The notes under the pieces: generated by a model
What the model was told of the DNA's origin: nothing
What the model saw: only the letters and a program-made list of their open reading frames with translations
The model's database searches: none
Position numbers and translations under genes: made by a program
Shown: positions 29,501 to 37,353 of the stretch, in pieces
How positions within the stretch are numbered: position 1 is the stretch's first letter
How the letters are laid out: every line of letters begins with the position of its first letter
NCBI GenBank assembly: GCA_964464035.1
Contig: CAYXEN010000008.1
Location: forward strand, 1-61,818
Length of the DNA stretch: 61,818 nucleotides
Direction of reading: 5' to 3'
Origin: CAYXEN01 sp964464035
GTDB taxonomy: Bacteria > Krumholzibacteriota > Krumholzibacteriia > WVZY01

Positions 29501-29666
29501 TCGTGAACATCCGATCCGATCCAAGCGGCCGGTCCGAAGAAAAATTCGTCATGTGACGTGCGTACCCTTCCGGCCCCCGCGCCTTGAACCCTTTCCGGGC
29601 CTGGCTCGGAGTAACGGCTAGAATAGTTCCGAGGGCGATGATAACCGCCTTTGTGATCCTTTTTAT
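26589..29666 (-). CDS. Large secreted protein with C-terminal T9SS/FlgD-like domain, copy 1
   Basis: Read from the first ATG (29552) it gives 987 residues with no signal peptide. The open frame extends 38 codons upstream and encodes a good signal peptide (KRITKAVIIALGTILAVTPSQA), but only an AUA codon at 29666 is available as start, with GGAAAGGA seven bases before it. With it the protein is about 1025 residues, like its tandem paralogue. N-terminal and middle parts hold carbohydrate-binding-like beta domains with several cysteines (CxGYTTPPGYGNSWDQRF), then a Rossmann-like segment (DVLYVDACSGYGAQPYF, IIWNSGSLSSG, GLYISGDEIAAEW). The last 85 residues are the FlgD-Ig/type A T9SS sorting domain (NYPNPFNPTTTIKYSI, KVWDGRNDRGEAVSSGVYFYRL). 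Likely exported to the surface; substrate unknown. Confidence 0.8.
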   Translation of the reverse strand: MKRITKAVIIALGTILAVTPSQARKGFKARGPEGYARHMTNFSSDRPLGSDRMFTSAYADTYVLAEFGFDGPNSPDPQGWFGVDLTAQEGAFFHVDDFAGLGGGNSGNLVPIEGSKSLWCGMSPSGDPRFCGYTTPPGYGNSWDQRFESRSFTCTGDVTLGFKAFYDSEPGYDYTYVQYLSKTGNWRALLTLNGTGTTAPALTIPADSLAGLVKLRFLFISDGAWSDKDGLYDSDGGIVVDSLVVSDTGGLIDYQDFESEAVGDTVTSDGDWRARVNPGYGDFTGLFPGFSVLQEDLCRKNATWLWGFFNGSTYDYTCGGHPEQKVVPYGEERDGIMKYLTNEVWSPLIDWNHDINGNPVPSTASAAYFEFDIYEDNPLNPLVFFIWHIRSWIGGCPGQWRDRAFVDYGYSKTWVRRRDFYADLVQPGAEQIQLALGCYDLCEFWCGYYGTGECHTHAPLYDNVRFIRIDIKGPQWYVQDRYLFQDNFASDGTVTGTVRMDMATDRLSTFNPNVRPGDSTVVTVSEPNYGLDNHITGDPSSGPAVYIHVRELGPSKSGAAVSGDISRWPVVSSGGGWTVLRMDTVFSKPGRRFVVPDVYCADLNDNLYTPGDTIEFYFSARDAAGNVSYAYGPTTSYSADFPNVTLTEAEAQADPMEVTCLPANALAGTTDVLYVDACSGYGAQPYFGSSFELLGITPDRYDVRAPSSVLGNGPGSRVVSTANQIIPYYKKIIWNSGSLSSGTMGDGGNSKSNDFGMLYSFLDQHPGGPGLYISGDEIAAEWAILTGADAINLKNDYMNFNVLSSSHTTMGLPLSPLAIGQAGSCFVHASSPDSIVAYSNYCTWAGNFDVLEATGSSGTAMAYENNPAYGALLAQTTTNGVGASAKVMLSGLSYHDIRDDRVAFPPDRAEHLLDILRWMDNVINDPTGGGDLRFETGLAQNYPNPFNPTTTIKYSIRERAHVSLKIYNVSGQLVRTLENSVKEADVYKKVWDGRNDRGEAVSSGVYFYRLITKDFAKTRKMVLLR

Positions 29667-29739
29667 GCTGACATCCTTTCCGAGGATTGCCTATGAAACG
29701 ATCCGGCGTTCATCATGCTCCAACTGCCGCCTCGCCCTA

Positions 29740-32712
29740 TCATCTCAAGAGCACCATCTTGCGAGTTCTCGAGAAGCCGTTGCTTCTCAGCCTGTAGAAG
29801 TAGATCCCGCTCGAAACGGCTTCACCCCTGTCGTTTCTCCCGTCCCATACCTTCTCGTAGGAACGGGCCTCCTTCACTCCGTCTTCGAGCGTACGAACCA
29901 GCCTTCCTTCAATGTCATAGATCTTGAGGCTCACGTGTCCCCTCTGTTTTATCGAATACCTGATGGTCGTAGTCGGGTTGAAAGGATTGGGGTAATTCTG
30001 CGCCAGCATGTTCCGTTGCGCCTTATCATCCTCTGTACCCGTTACAACCGTGATCTCCTCGAACCAGGAGAGAATATCCCGCATGTGATCGACCCTGTCC
30101 GCCAGGGCCGACACCCTATCCGAGCGGATGTTCTCGAACCCGAAGCCCGAGAGGATCACACGGGCCTTCATCCCGGGCCCGTTCGTTGTCTCCTGGGTGA
30201 CGACGGCCCCGTCGGCAGCGTCGCTCCCGTAGTACAAAGCCGTCACTGCATTCCCGGTTGCATCGAGGACATCGAAGCCCTTTAGCTGCGGGCAGCCGCC
30301 GTAGGCCACCAGCGTGTCCGCCACGCCCGCGTGCTGGAATATCGTGCCCGGGAGCTTGCCGATCACGTACGGCGAGACAGGCAGCCCCGCCTGATAGTGA
30401 TCTGCCGATATGAGGTTGTAGTTTATGTAATTGAAAAGTTGGACGAAGGGCGCAGTCAAACGGTTCTTCATCTCCTCCGCGACATAGTCGCCCGATATGT
30501 ATAGCCCGGGATTCCACAAACTCGACTGGTCGACGAAATCATAGAGCAGCTTGGCGTCGGGTGACTTGTCCAGGTCCGTGGAACCGTCGCCGATCGTTCC
30601 CCACCAAATCGGGCCGGAGCTCCATATTATGATCTTGTAGACACCGAGGACCTGGTTCGTTTGGGCTCTCGAACCGAGGCCGTTGTCGGCCAGGAACCCC
30701 GGCATGCGCACGTCGAACCTGTCGGGATTCACGGACAGGTTGTCGAAGACCGTATCGAAATACGGTTGCACTCCCCAGCCGTCGGCATGATCAACGTACA
30801 GGATGTCCGACGCGCCCGTGGGAAGGCATTGCATCTCCATGGCGTGAGCCTGGGCCTCCGCTTCGGAACTCACCGCACCGGTGCTTCGCGTCCAGTAGCT
30901 CACGTTCCCGTTCGCATCCTCGGCGGAAAAGTAGAACTCGATTTTGTCCGGCGGCCTGAAATAATTGTCGTTCAAATCCGCGCAGTACTCATCGCTGAGC
31001 GGCAAGATTCGGTAAGGATCGTTGAACACCGTGTCCATTCTTATCTTGTTCCATCCTCCCGAGACGGCGACGACCGGCCATCTCGAAGGATCCCCGCTCA
31101 CTCCGCTCCCCGTCTGGCCGCCGGAAGAACGGGCATGGAGGTACACGGCGGGACCTCCCCCGGGGTCCTGCGCCAACCCCACGTTCGGCTCATACACGGT
31201 GACGACGACGGAATCACCCGGTCGAATGCTCGAGTGCGCGTCGGGAGCCACGTCCAACGCCATGTCGCATCGTACCGTGCCCGTGATCGAACCGTCCGTC
31301 GGGAAATTGTCCTGGAACAGGGTCCAATCGGAAACATCCCATATGGGACCTCTCCTGTCGACCCGGTAGAGCTTGACCCGATCGAAAAGCGGAGCATGAC
31401 TGTGACAGGCTCCCGTACCGAAGACCCCGCAATAATACTTGCAGAGGTCCATGCAGATGAGACGGATCCGCACCTTGGTCGTTCCGGGAGGAATACTGCC
31501 ACCCACATCGGACACGATGTGCAACCAGCTCTTCCTGTCGCCATAATAATACGGGCGCACGTCGTCCCAGCTTGACGGACAACCGTTCACCAGGGCATCC
31601 ACCTTGTACGAGAAGAAAACGAGATTGTCGAGAGGGAGGTCGTTGTAGAGCCAAAAATCGAGAATGAGGCTGGTCGCCGTTTCGGGGACGGATCCCCCGG
31701 GGTTCCAATCTATCAGCGGCGACCATATCTCGTTCCGCAAGTACCTTCCCTCGTTGTCGCGGAAAGGGACCACTTTCTGTTCCGGGTGAAGGCCGCAGCC
31801 GTAATCGTACGGGGATCCATTGAAAAAGCCCCACAGATAAGACGGGTTCGACGTGCAGAGATCCTCCTGCAGAACGAGCGTGCCTTTGAAAAGCCCGGCG
31901 AAGTCCCCGAATGCCGATCCGGTGCTCGCACTCCAATCTCCGTCCAGAGTCTGCTGGTCCCCGACCGATTCGCTCTCGAAATCGTGGAAGTCCACCAGCC
32001 CGTTTGCGTCGGATATGCTTACGTCGTCCGCTATGAAGGCCCCGGAAGATATATAGGCTCCATCTTCGTCCGACCAGCCCTCGTCGGATTGGAAATGAAA
32101 CCTGAACTCAATGGAATCAGGCGCCGTGATCTGCGTAGTTACAGTCGTAGTCCCCGTTCCATTCAAAGTCGAGATATTGACCCAGGTTTGTCCGCCGTCC
32201 GTGGAATAATCAACGTAGGTGAAATCATAACCGGGCTCACAATCGTAAGTCACCGTTGCCGTGAACGTGACGTCTCCCGTCGTCCTGAAAACCGAGGATT
32301 GGAAATAGTCGTCCCAGTTGTTGCCGTACCCCGGCAGGGTGGAATAAGAGCAAAGGGGTGGACCGGAGGCCGGCCACGCCCCGCACCACAAGGACCGGCT
32401 GCCGTTGATCACCCTGAAAGTGTCCACGTGCGTGAAAGGGCCCGGCGGCTTGGTCATGTCCACGCCTCGCCAGCCCTCCGTCGTAGGGGCGAACAAGGAG
32501 TCGAACTCGTACTCCGCTAGCATGAACGTATCCGTCTGGACAGGCCTGAAGACGCCGCCTTCGTCGAGCTGCTTCACCTGGCCGCTGGTAACCGGGGCCA
32601 CGAACCTGGGACGTTCCGGCTTCTTTCGTGGGGAACGAGCGGATACCAAGCCTGCCGAAAAGATGAGAACAGCAGCGAGGCAAGCGGGAAGCCTGGGGAT
32701 CGTTTTCATCAT
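29740..32712 (-). CDS. Large secreted protein with C-terminal T9SS/FlgD-like domain, copy 2
   Basis: A 990-residue tandem paralogue of the gene downstream. Two adjacent ATGs (32712 and 32709) follow AGGGGGAG. The signal peptide (KTIPRLPACLAAVLIFSAG) ends near VSA-R. Same order as copy 1: FMLAEYEFDSLF and QGW-like front domain, PGYGNNWDDYFQSS, EQKVVPFRDNEGRYLRNEIWSPLIDW, the Cys cluster ICMDLCKYYCG, the segment SDILYVDHADGWGVQPYF and LYISGDYVAEEMKN, and the C-terminal NYPNPFNPTTTIRYSI sorting domain ending TRKMVLLR as in copy 1. It has a promoter with a palindromic operator at 32773-32801. Together with copy 1 and the GT39-like gene it may form one operon for a decorated surface protein pair. 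Enzymatic role unknown. Confidence 0.85.
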   Translation of the reverse strand: MMKTIPRLPACLAAVLIFSAGLVSARSPRKKPERPRFVAPVTSGQVKQLDEGGVFRPVQTDTFMLAEYEFDSLFAPTTEGWRGVDMTKPPGPFTHVDTFRVINGSRSLWCGAWPASGPPLCSYSTLPGYGNNWDDYFQSSVFRTTGDVTFTATVTYDCEPGYDFTYVDYSTDGGQTWVNISTLNGTGTTTVTTQITAPDSIEFRFHFQSDEGWSDEDGAYISSGAFIADDVSISDANGLVDFHDFESESVGDQQTLDGDWSASTGSAFGDFAGLFKGTLVLQEDLCTSNPSYLWGFFNGSPYDYGCGLHPEQKVVPFRDNEGRYLRNEIWSPLIDWNPGGSVPETATSLILDFWLYNDLPLDNLVFFSYKVDALVNGCPSSWDDVRPYYYGDRKSWLHIVSDVGGSIPPGTTKVRIRLICMDLCKYYCGVFGTGACHSHAPLFDRVKLYRVDRRGPIWDVSDWTLFQDNFPTDGSITGTVRCDMALDVAPDAHSSIRPGDSVVVTVYEPNVGLAQDPGGGPAVYLHARSSGGQTGSGVSGDPSRWPVVAVSGGWNKIRMDTVFNDPYRILPLSDEYCADLNDNYFRPPDKIEFYFSAEDANGNVSYWTRSTGAVSSEAEAQAHAMEMQCLPTGASDILYVDHADGWGVQPYFDTVFDNLSVNPDRFDVRMPGFLADNGLGSRAQTNQVLGVYKIIIWSSGPIWWGTIGDGSTDLDKSPDAKLLYDFVDQSSLWNPGLYISGDYVAEEMKNRLTAPFVQLFNYINYNLISADHYQAGLPVSPYVIGKLPGTIFQHAGVADTLVAYGGCPQLKGFDVLDATGNAVTALYYGSDAADGAVVTQETTNGPGMKARVILSGFGFENIRSDRVSALADRVDHMRDILSWFEEITVVTGTEDDKAQRNMLAQNYPNPFNPTTTIRYSIKQRGHVSLKIYDIEGRLVRTLEDGVKEARSYEKVWDGRNDRGEAVSSGIYFYRLRSNGFSRTRKMVLLR

Positions 32713-32772
32713 GGGCTCCCCCTTTCCCATTGAAGGAACGATACTTAGGTGGGGCACTCTGTGACGATCTGC

Positions 32773-32801
32773 ATTTTAACATAGATACTATGTTATATCA
32801 A
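32773..32801 (-). promoter_or_regulatory. Promoter with palindromic operator, large secreted protein operon
   Basis: The minus strand has TTGATA, a 17-base spacer and TAAAAT. The spacer is almost filled by the perfect inverted repeat AACATAG-ATA-CTATGTT (32778-32794), an ideal position for a repressor or MerR-type activator. The leader to the ATG is about 55 bases. Confidence 0.7.
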
Positions 32802-33394
32802 TCTTTTCCGCATCCGGGGGCTGAAAGGCCATTTCATTTGCTATTCTGCTTTCTTGAAATGCTCGAAGCCCTGATGCTTCGCGCCGCGGCATATCGAATA
32901 GGTTCATGCACCGAAGACAAACGGGTTCTGTGAGCGTTTTCACTGGGCGATGGCTGCTTGGTAATTAACCTGAGGACTCCTCCGTATGGACCTACGGAAA
33001 AAATACGTCGTCTCGCCCGCTAAAGTTATGCCTGGATTTCTCGGGTGTCATCAAGTCGCGGGCTTCTCATTCGGCCGCCAAAAGCAATAGTTTTTCTCTC
33101 CGGGGGATATCACTAAAACCTCTTGAGTGTCAAAATCTTGACATTGAAGCTGTTTGAACCCATCTCTGCAATCTATGTTCCGGCAATAGATTATACGTCT
33201 GAGCCCATTCTCAAGGGCTGAAGAGGCATACAAGACCAATTATGACTATGGCTAGGGAGAAATATAACTTGTTGCAGGCTAATGAGATCAAGAGCTCACA
33301 ACGATTGGCGCGATCCATGCCTTATATGCTAATTGATTGTAAATGCAAAAGTTATACAACACAAGGCGTCGATCTCAACGAGGAGGTAGCCCAA
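32802..33394. other. AT-richer intergenic region with no convincing gene
   Basis: About 590 bases. Base composition drops clearly below that of the flanking genes. A 6-bp hairpin TCCGTA/TACGGA lies at 32981-32998. Short open frames on both strands lack SD sites and family resemblance. The last part holds the SD AGGAGGT (33381-33387) of the next gene; its promoter is not obvious. Confidence 0.5.
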
Positions 33395-34201
33395 ATGATT
33401 AAGAGATTCTTGATGATGGCGATGGTCATTTCCTTGGCTAGTTTGCTGTTTGCATCCTGCGGCAGCCAATTGACGATGGAAGCGGCGGATCAAGGGAAAG
33501 AAGGACTGGAACAACTCGATTTTTCTGATATTGAAATTGGCGAACCAGGAAAGATTCATAATGAAATACTCAGAGATTTTGACAAACGACTTTCCCTGGT
33601 GAAATCAAGAAATATCGACAGAGCGATTTTTATTGAGACATTCATGGCATCGGTGAACAGAGTGTTGGAAGAGAACCACATTGCTCTGGAGCTAACAAAG
33701 CATGACATAGTTCCAATACTGAATCAATTCGATTCATTACGAACCCAGAACATTATTGATTTCTATGGCCGCAAGGATATGGATCCGAACAAGCTGATAG
33801 ATTGGCTCGCCGAATCAGGCTACTTGGATGCAACTAGTTGCAGGAAGGCCAGGGCGCTGATCTCGCAATTACAGAGCATCGATTTCCTCAATATAAATAA
33901 GGAGATCTGTTCCCTCTCGTTTGTAACGGCAGACAACCAACAAGATCTTGATCCGGCTATAGTCTTGGCAGCAGAAGTAGCTGATTCCTCATATACGTTT
34001 TGGAACAAACTGTATAGAAAGAACAATGCGGCGATGGCGATTACTGGTGAGCAGAATGTCTTGCTCATTGACTGGTGGAATATTGAACTGGTAGTGTATG
34101 ATGCGATAGGGGCCATGATTGGAACTGCTTTGTGTGGAGCACCTTGTGCAATCATTTTTGGCGCTGCGGCTTCCATAATCTATATCGTTGCAACAACATG
34201 A
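33395..34201 (+). CDS. Putative lipoprotein, unknown family
   Basis: A 268-residue exported lipoprotein. The start at 33395 has a perfect SD, AGGAGGT, seven bases upstream. The signal peptide (KRFLMMAMVISLASLLFA) ends in SLLFAS-C. The mature part is alpha-helical and charged, with IFIETFMASVNRVLEEN, LRTQNIIDFYG and KARALISQLQSIDF, and ends with a hydrophobic Ala-Gly-rich stretch (GAMIGTALCGAPCAIIFGAAASIIYIVATT), unusual for a lipoprotein and possibly membrane-inserting. Codon use is more AT-rich than neighbours, so recent acquisition is likely. It is followed 18 bases on by a small membrane protein. No homologous family is recognised. Confidence 0.75.
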   Translation: MIKRFLMMAMVISLASLLFASCGSQLTMEAADQGKEGLEQLDFSDIEIGEPGKIHNEILRDFDKRLSLVKSRNIDRAIFIETFMASVNRVLEENHIALELTKHDIVPILNQFDSLRTQNIIDFYGRKDMDPNKLIDWLAESGYLDATSCRKARALISQLQSIDFLNINKEICSLSFVTADNQQDLDPAIVLAAEVADSSYTFWNKLYRKNNAAMAITGEQNVLLIDWWNIELVVYDAIGAMIGTALCGAPCAIIFGAAASIIYIVATT

Positions 34202-34219
34202 TTCAGAAAGGAGGCATTT

Positions 34220-34462
34220 ATGTCGACATCGACAGAAATCATCAGGCTTCTGATTATCTACGCCGGCATCTCAGCACTATACCTTATCCTAAGAGCATGG
34301 GTCATAAAGCTCACCTTCGGAGCTGTAGGACTTATTCTCATCATATTGCCGGCATCACTCGCTATTTATAAGCAACTCTCCCCGCAGATGGTCTTGGTGT
34401 TTTCAGTAGTTGGTATTGTAATCATGCTTGCAGATGCCGGCAGAGGAAAGCCGGGCAACTAG
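34220..34462 (+). CDS. Small membrane protein
   Basis: An 80-residue protein with a strong SD (AAAGGAGG) upstream. Two or three hydrophobic segments: IIRLLIIYAGISALYLILRAWVI, LTFGAVGLILIILPASLAIY and MVLVFSVVGIVIMLAD. The tail is short and basic. It follows the AT-rich lipoprotein gene by 18 bases and probably forms an operon with it. No family is recognised; a partner or immunity role is conceivable but not shown. Confidence 0.65.
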   Translation: MSTSTEIIRLLIIYAGISALYLILRAWVIKLTFGAVGLILIILPASLAIYKQLSPQMVLVFSVVGIVIMLADAGRGKPGN

Positions 34463-34684
34463 TTGAATCTTCAGGAAGATCTGGATCAGTTCCTCAAGCA
34501 CTACAATTACACGCGTACATATCAGGGCTACAGGGTGGGCGGAAGGGCTTCCGTAAGGGCATTCGAAGATTACCCGCAGGCTGCGAGAAAGGAGGTGAAA
34601 AAGGTGCCCCGATTAGGGCCAGGACCATCGGAGTATCTGGAGATCTTCAACAAAGTACAATCAAGGGTTATTTCCCTGGGATAA
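34463..34684 (+). pseudogene. C-terminal remnant of an IS481/IS3-type transposase
   Basis: About 73 codons whose first half reads LDQFLKHYNYTRTYQGYRVGGR, the typical C-terminus of integrase-core transposases (H-Y-N-x-x-R-x-H-Q-G-Y-R). The DDE core is missing; the reading frame starts right after the TAG of the small membrane gene, and its TTG is not credible as a start. The second half (from KEVKKVPRLGPG) looks random. This scar marks the right edge of the AT-richer patch at 32.8-34.7 kb and suggests the patch came in with, or was disrupted by, an insertion element. No terminal inverted repeats were identified. Confidence 0.65.
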
Positions 34685-34762
34685 TACACCCTCTTTTTCC
34701 TACCTCCGTATATTTCTCCAGAATTTGCGCACTGCATGCTACACAACCCCACTCCCCGGCTT

Positions 34763-34791
34763 TTGACATCGCAAGCTCATTCTATTATCAT
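34763..34791 (+). promoter_or_regulatory. Sigma-70-type promoter of the thioredoxin-TPR gene
   Basis: TTGACA, a 17-base spacer and TATCAT on the plus strand, about 45 bases from the ATG at 34843. Nothing else is visible in 34685-34842. Confidence 0.75.
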
Positions 34792-34842
34792 GTCATCACA
34801 TTCATCCCCGATTCAAGGCAACCTCAAACCCCGGAGGACGAC

Positions 34843-35931
34843 ATGAAGCGATCCCATATCAGCATAGCCCTGGCGCTCTTGCTCTCGATCACGCTCGGCC
34901 CGGGCTCGGCGCTCTCAGCCGAAGTCGACTGGGCGAAGGGCTCGTTCGCGAAGATCCTCGAGAAGGCCGCGAAGGAGAAGAAGCACGTCTTCATAGACTT
35001 CTACGCTGTGTGGTGCGGCCCCTGCAAGATGCTGGAGAAGACGACTTACAAGGACGCCAAGGTGATAGAGTTCCTGAACGGCATCATCCCCGTGAAGTAC
35101 GACGCCGAAAAAGGCGAGGGACTGGCGCTGGCCAAGAAGTTCAAGATCAAGGCTTATCCCACTCTCGTTCTTCTCGGCCCCGACGGCAAGGAAATCGACC
35201 GCCAGATCGGCTACGTCGACGCGGCCAATTTCCTCAAGATCATGAAGAACTACATGAGCGGGGTGGGCACGATCGGCTATTTCGAGAAACTCATCGAAAT
35301 GAACCCGAAGGACATTCCTTCGCTCTACAAGCTCGGGGAGAAGTATGCGAATCTCGGAGACCTCGAGAAAGGCGCCGAGTACCTCGGGAAAGTCGGCGAG
35401 CTGGACCCGCGAAACGAGAAGGGGCTCACCGACGACGCATTGCTGAGCCTCGGCGATCTCTACGCGATGAACAAGGATTACAAAAAGGCGGCCGAGAATT
35501 TCCGGCAATTGATAGACAGGTTCCCGGACAGCGACGTGGGCAAGGAAGCCCTCCAGATGCTCGCCCGCGTATATCAGAAGATGGGCGAGACGGACAAGTG
35601 CCTGGAGACGTTCAATCTGCTGGTTGCGAAGAACCCCGAGGATCCCAAGTCACTGAACGCCTTCGCCTGGTTCTGCGCCACCAACAAGATCGCCCTCGAC
35701 GAAGCCCTCGCCAAGGCGCAGAAGGCGGTTGAGCTGTCTCACAAGGATCCCGGCATCATGGACACGCTGGCCGAGGTCTACTATGCAAGGGGAGAGTACG
35801 ACAAGGCGGTAGCGACGGAAGAGGAAGCCGCGAAGAAAGAACCGGACGACACCTATTACAAGGACCAGATCATCAAGTATCTGAAAGCCGCGTTGAAAGA
35901 GGCGAAGGGCGAAGAGACGGTGGCGAAGTAA
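34843..35931 (+). CDS. Periplasmic thioredoxin-like protein with TPR repeats
   Basis: A 362-residue exported protein. Signal peptide ends near ALSA-E (about residue 26). A thioredoxin fold follows, with the CxxC motif W57-C58-G59-P60-C61-K62 and the cis-Pro stretch KAYPTLVLLGPDG. From about residue 145 come five or six TPR-like helical pairs (PSLYKLGEKYANLGDLEKGAEYL, LLSLGDLYAMNKDYKKAAENF, LARVYQKMGETDKCLETF). It should act as a thiol oxidoreductase or reductant in the periplasm, with the TPRs choosing partners. Its partner is unknown. It converges on the NDUFA9-like gene (18-base gap). Lone plus-strand gene among minus-strand neighbours. Confidence 0.9.
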   Translation: MKRSHISIALALLLSITLGPGSALSAEVDWAKGSFAKILEKAAKEKKHVFIDFYAVWCGPCKMLEKTTYKDAKVIEFLNGIIPVKYDAEKGEGLALAKKFKIKAYPTLVLLGPDGKEIDRQIGYVDAANFLKIMKNYMSGVGTIGYFEKLIEMNPKDIPSLYKLGEKYANLGDLEKGAEYLGKVGELDPRNEKGLTDDALLSLGDLYAMNKDYKKAAENFRQLIDRFPDSDVGKEALQMLARVYQKMGETDKCLETFNLLVAKNPEDPKSLNAFAWFCATNKIALDEALAKAQKAVELSHKDPGIMDTLAEVYYARGEYDKAVATEEEAAKKEPDDTYYKDQIIKYLKAALKEAKGEETVAK

Positions 35932-35949
35932 TCCCGAGAACTTCCGCTT

Positions 35950-36882
35950 CTACGCCCCCACGACGCCGAACCCGCCCGTTGCAGCATCCTTGATTCGATT
36001 CAGGAGCCCGGGGAGGGCCTTTCGGAAAGAAGCCGGCTCGAACCCGAAGGTTTCGGACGCATGACGCATGTCGCAGACGTTGTCCTCGAGAAGCATCAGC
36101 AACTGATCGCCGGTGAGAGGAAAGTCGGGGCGACTCTCCATCATACGCACCACGAGTTTCATGGCGAACGCGGGAACGTTCACTGTCTTGATCTTGATCC
36201 CGAGATGGGCGGCGACCGCTTCCAGCATGTCCCGCAAGGACATCCTGTCCGCGCCTCCGAGTTCGTAGGTCTCTTCCCTCGTTTCGGGCATGAGCAGGCT
36301 GTCCGCCATGCAGCGAACGACGTCTTCGAGGGCCACCGGCTGGAGGAGGCTCCTGCCCCCCTCCACGAGGGGGACGAACTTTCTCGCTGCGAGGTCCGCC
36401 AGCATGCCGGTGAAATCGTCTCCGGGTGCGAAGATCACGGACGGCCTGAAGATGGTCCAATCCACGCCGGCGCGCCGCACTTTCGATTCGGCCTCATACT
36501 TCGTCCGGTGGTACCGGGATCTCGCGCCCTCCCGCGAACCCAGGGCGCTCATGTGGATGAAACGTTTCACCCCCTGCCTCGCCGCGGCATAGAGGACGTT
36601 CTCCGTCGCTTGAACGTGGAGTTGCTCGAAGGTCACGCCGCGGCGCGGATACTCTCTTATGATGCCCACGAGATGGATCACGGCGTCGCACCCGTCGCAT
36701 GCCTGGAGGCACGCGTTCCTGTCCAGCACGTCGCCGTTTCGCAGAGCGAAACCTTCGCGCGGCACGTCGCTCCTGGCACGAAGGTTTCTCACGAGAAGCA
36801 CGACTTCATGTCCCCGCGCCTTGAGCTCTTCCCTCAAGGCCGATCCCACGAAGCCCGTTCCGCCGGTCAAGAGAACCCGCAT
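35950..36882 (-). CDS. NAD(P)-binding epimerase-like protein, NDUFA9 type
   Basis: A 310-residue atypical SDR. The Rossmann glycine motif is GGTGFVGSAL at the N-terminus, followed by NGDVLD, DAVIHLVGI, FIHMSALG and a Y-H-R-T-K catalytic-like pair, then FRPSVIFAPGDDF. The set matches the complex I NDUFA9/ YfcH-like subgroup of extended SDRs, which often lack a known substrate. The ATG at 36882 is preferred over GTG 36891 because AGGGG lies in front of it. Last gene of the long minus-strand block, 29 bases after the zinc protein gene. Cytoplasmic; reaction unknown. Confidence 0.85.
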   Translation of the reverse strand: MRVLLTGGTGFVGSALREELKARGHEVVLLVRNLRARSDVPREGFALRNGDVLDRNACLQACDGCDAVIHLVGIIREYPRRGVTFEQLHVQATENVLYAAARQGVKRFIHMSALGSREGARSRYHRTKYEAESKVRRAGVDWTIFRPSVIFAPGDDFTGMLADLAARKFVPLVEGGRSLLQPVALEDVVRCMADSLLMPETREETYELGGADRMSLRDMLEAVAAHLGIKIKTVNVPAFAMKLVVRMMESRPDFPLTGDQLLMLLEDNVCDMRHASETFGFEPASFRKALPGLLNRIKDAATGGFGVVGA

Positions 36883-36910
36883 TTCGACCACCCCTGATTT
36901 AACGTCCGTC

Positions 36911-37321
36911 TTACGACCCGCCCGGCGCCTTGCCGCATACCGGGCAAAGGGTCACCTGGTCGGAGAAATTGATCTTGCACTCGTGACACAACCGGTCAGC
37001 ATCGGAAGACGCCTTGAACATCTCCCAGACGCTTTCCTTGTCCTCTTCCGGCACGTACAGTTCAACGGTGTCCGTGTCGACTTCGACGAAAAGCGCGGCC
37101 ACGCCGTGCTCTCCCAGAGCGAACTTCACCTCGTCGATGGGGTCGTTGGTATGGTAACTCCCGGCGAGTTCCCACGTGCTCTCGTCTTCGAGGTCCCGGT
37201 GAGCGCCGCACATCATCTGGTTGTAGACGCTGCGGTAGCAATCCTCGCAAATCATCTCTCCGCATATGGCGCACTTGCCGATCAGGTTGCCGCTCTCGTG
37301 CTCGCAATTGTTGTAGTCCAT
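36911..37321 (-). CDS. Zinc-ribbon protein with B-box-like N-terminus and DUF2007-like centre
   Basis: A 136-residue cytoplasmic protein. The start at 37321 (MDYNNCEHE) begins a cysteine/histidine set, C-x2-H, C-x2-C (CAICGE), C-x2-C (CEDCYRS) and C-x2-H, like a B-box zinc finger. The centre (SYHTNDPIDEVKFALGEHGVAALFVEVDTDTVELYVPEEDKESVWEMF) resembles the DUF2007 or signal-transducing PII-like ferredoxin fold. The end is a rubredoxin-like knuckle pair (CHECKINFSD... CPVCGKAPG). It lies 32 bases after the TatD-radical SAM gene and is likely co-transcribed. The role is unknown; binding of a partner or regulation is a guess. Confidence 0.7.
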   Translation of the reverse strand: MDYNNCEHESGNLIGKCAICGEMICEDCYRSVYNQMMCGAHRDLEDESTWELAGSYHTNDPIDEVKFALGEHGVAALFVEVDTDTVELYVPEEDKESVWEMFKASSDADRLCHECKINFSDQVTLCPVCGKAPGGS

Positions 37322-37353
37322 GTCCACAGGTCTCTCTTCTTTCAGTTCAGCAA

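Noticed and set aside
33051..33239. A 62-codon minus-strand frame in the AT-rich gap
   Set aside because: No SD, no recognised motif and composition like random sequence.
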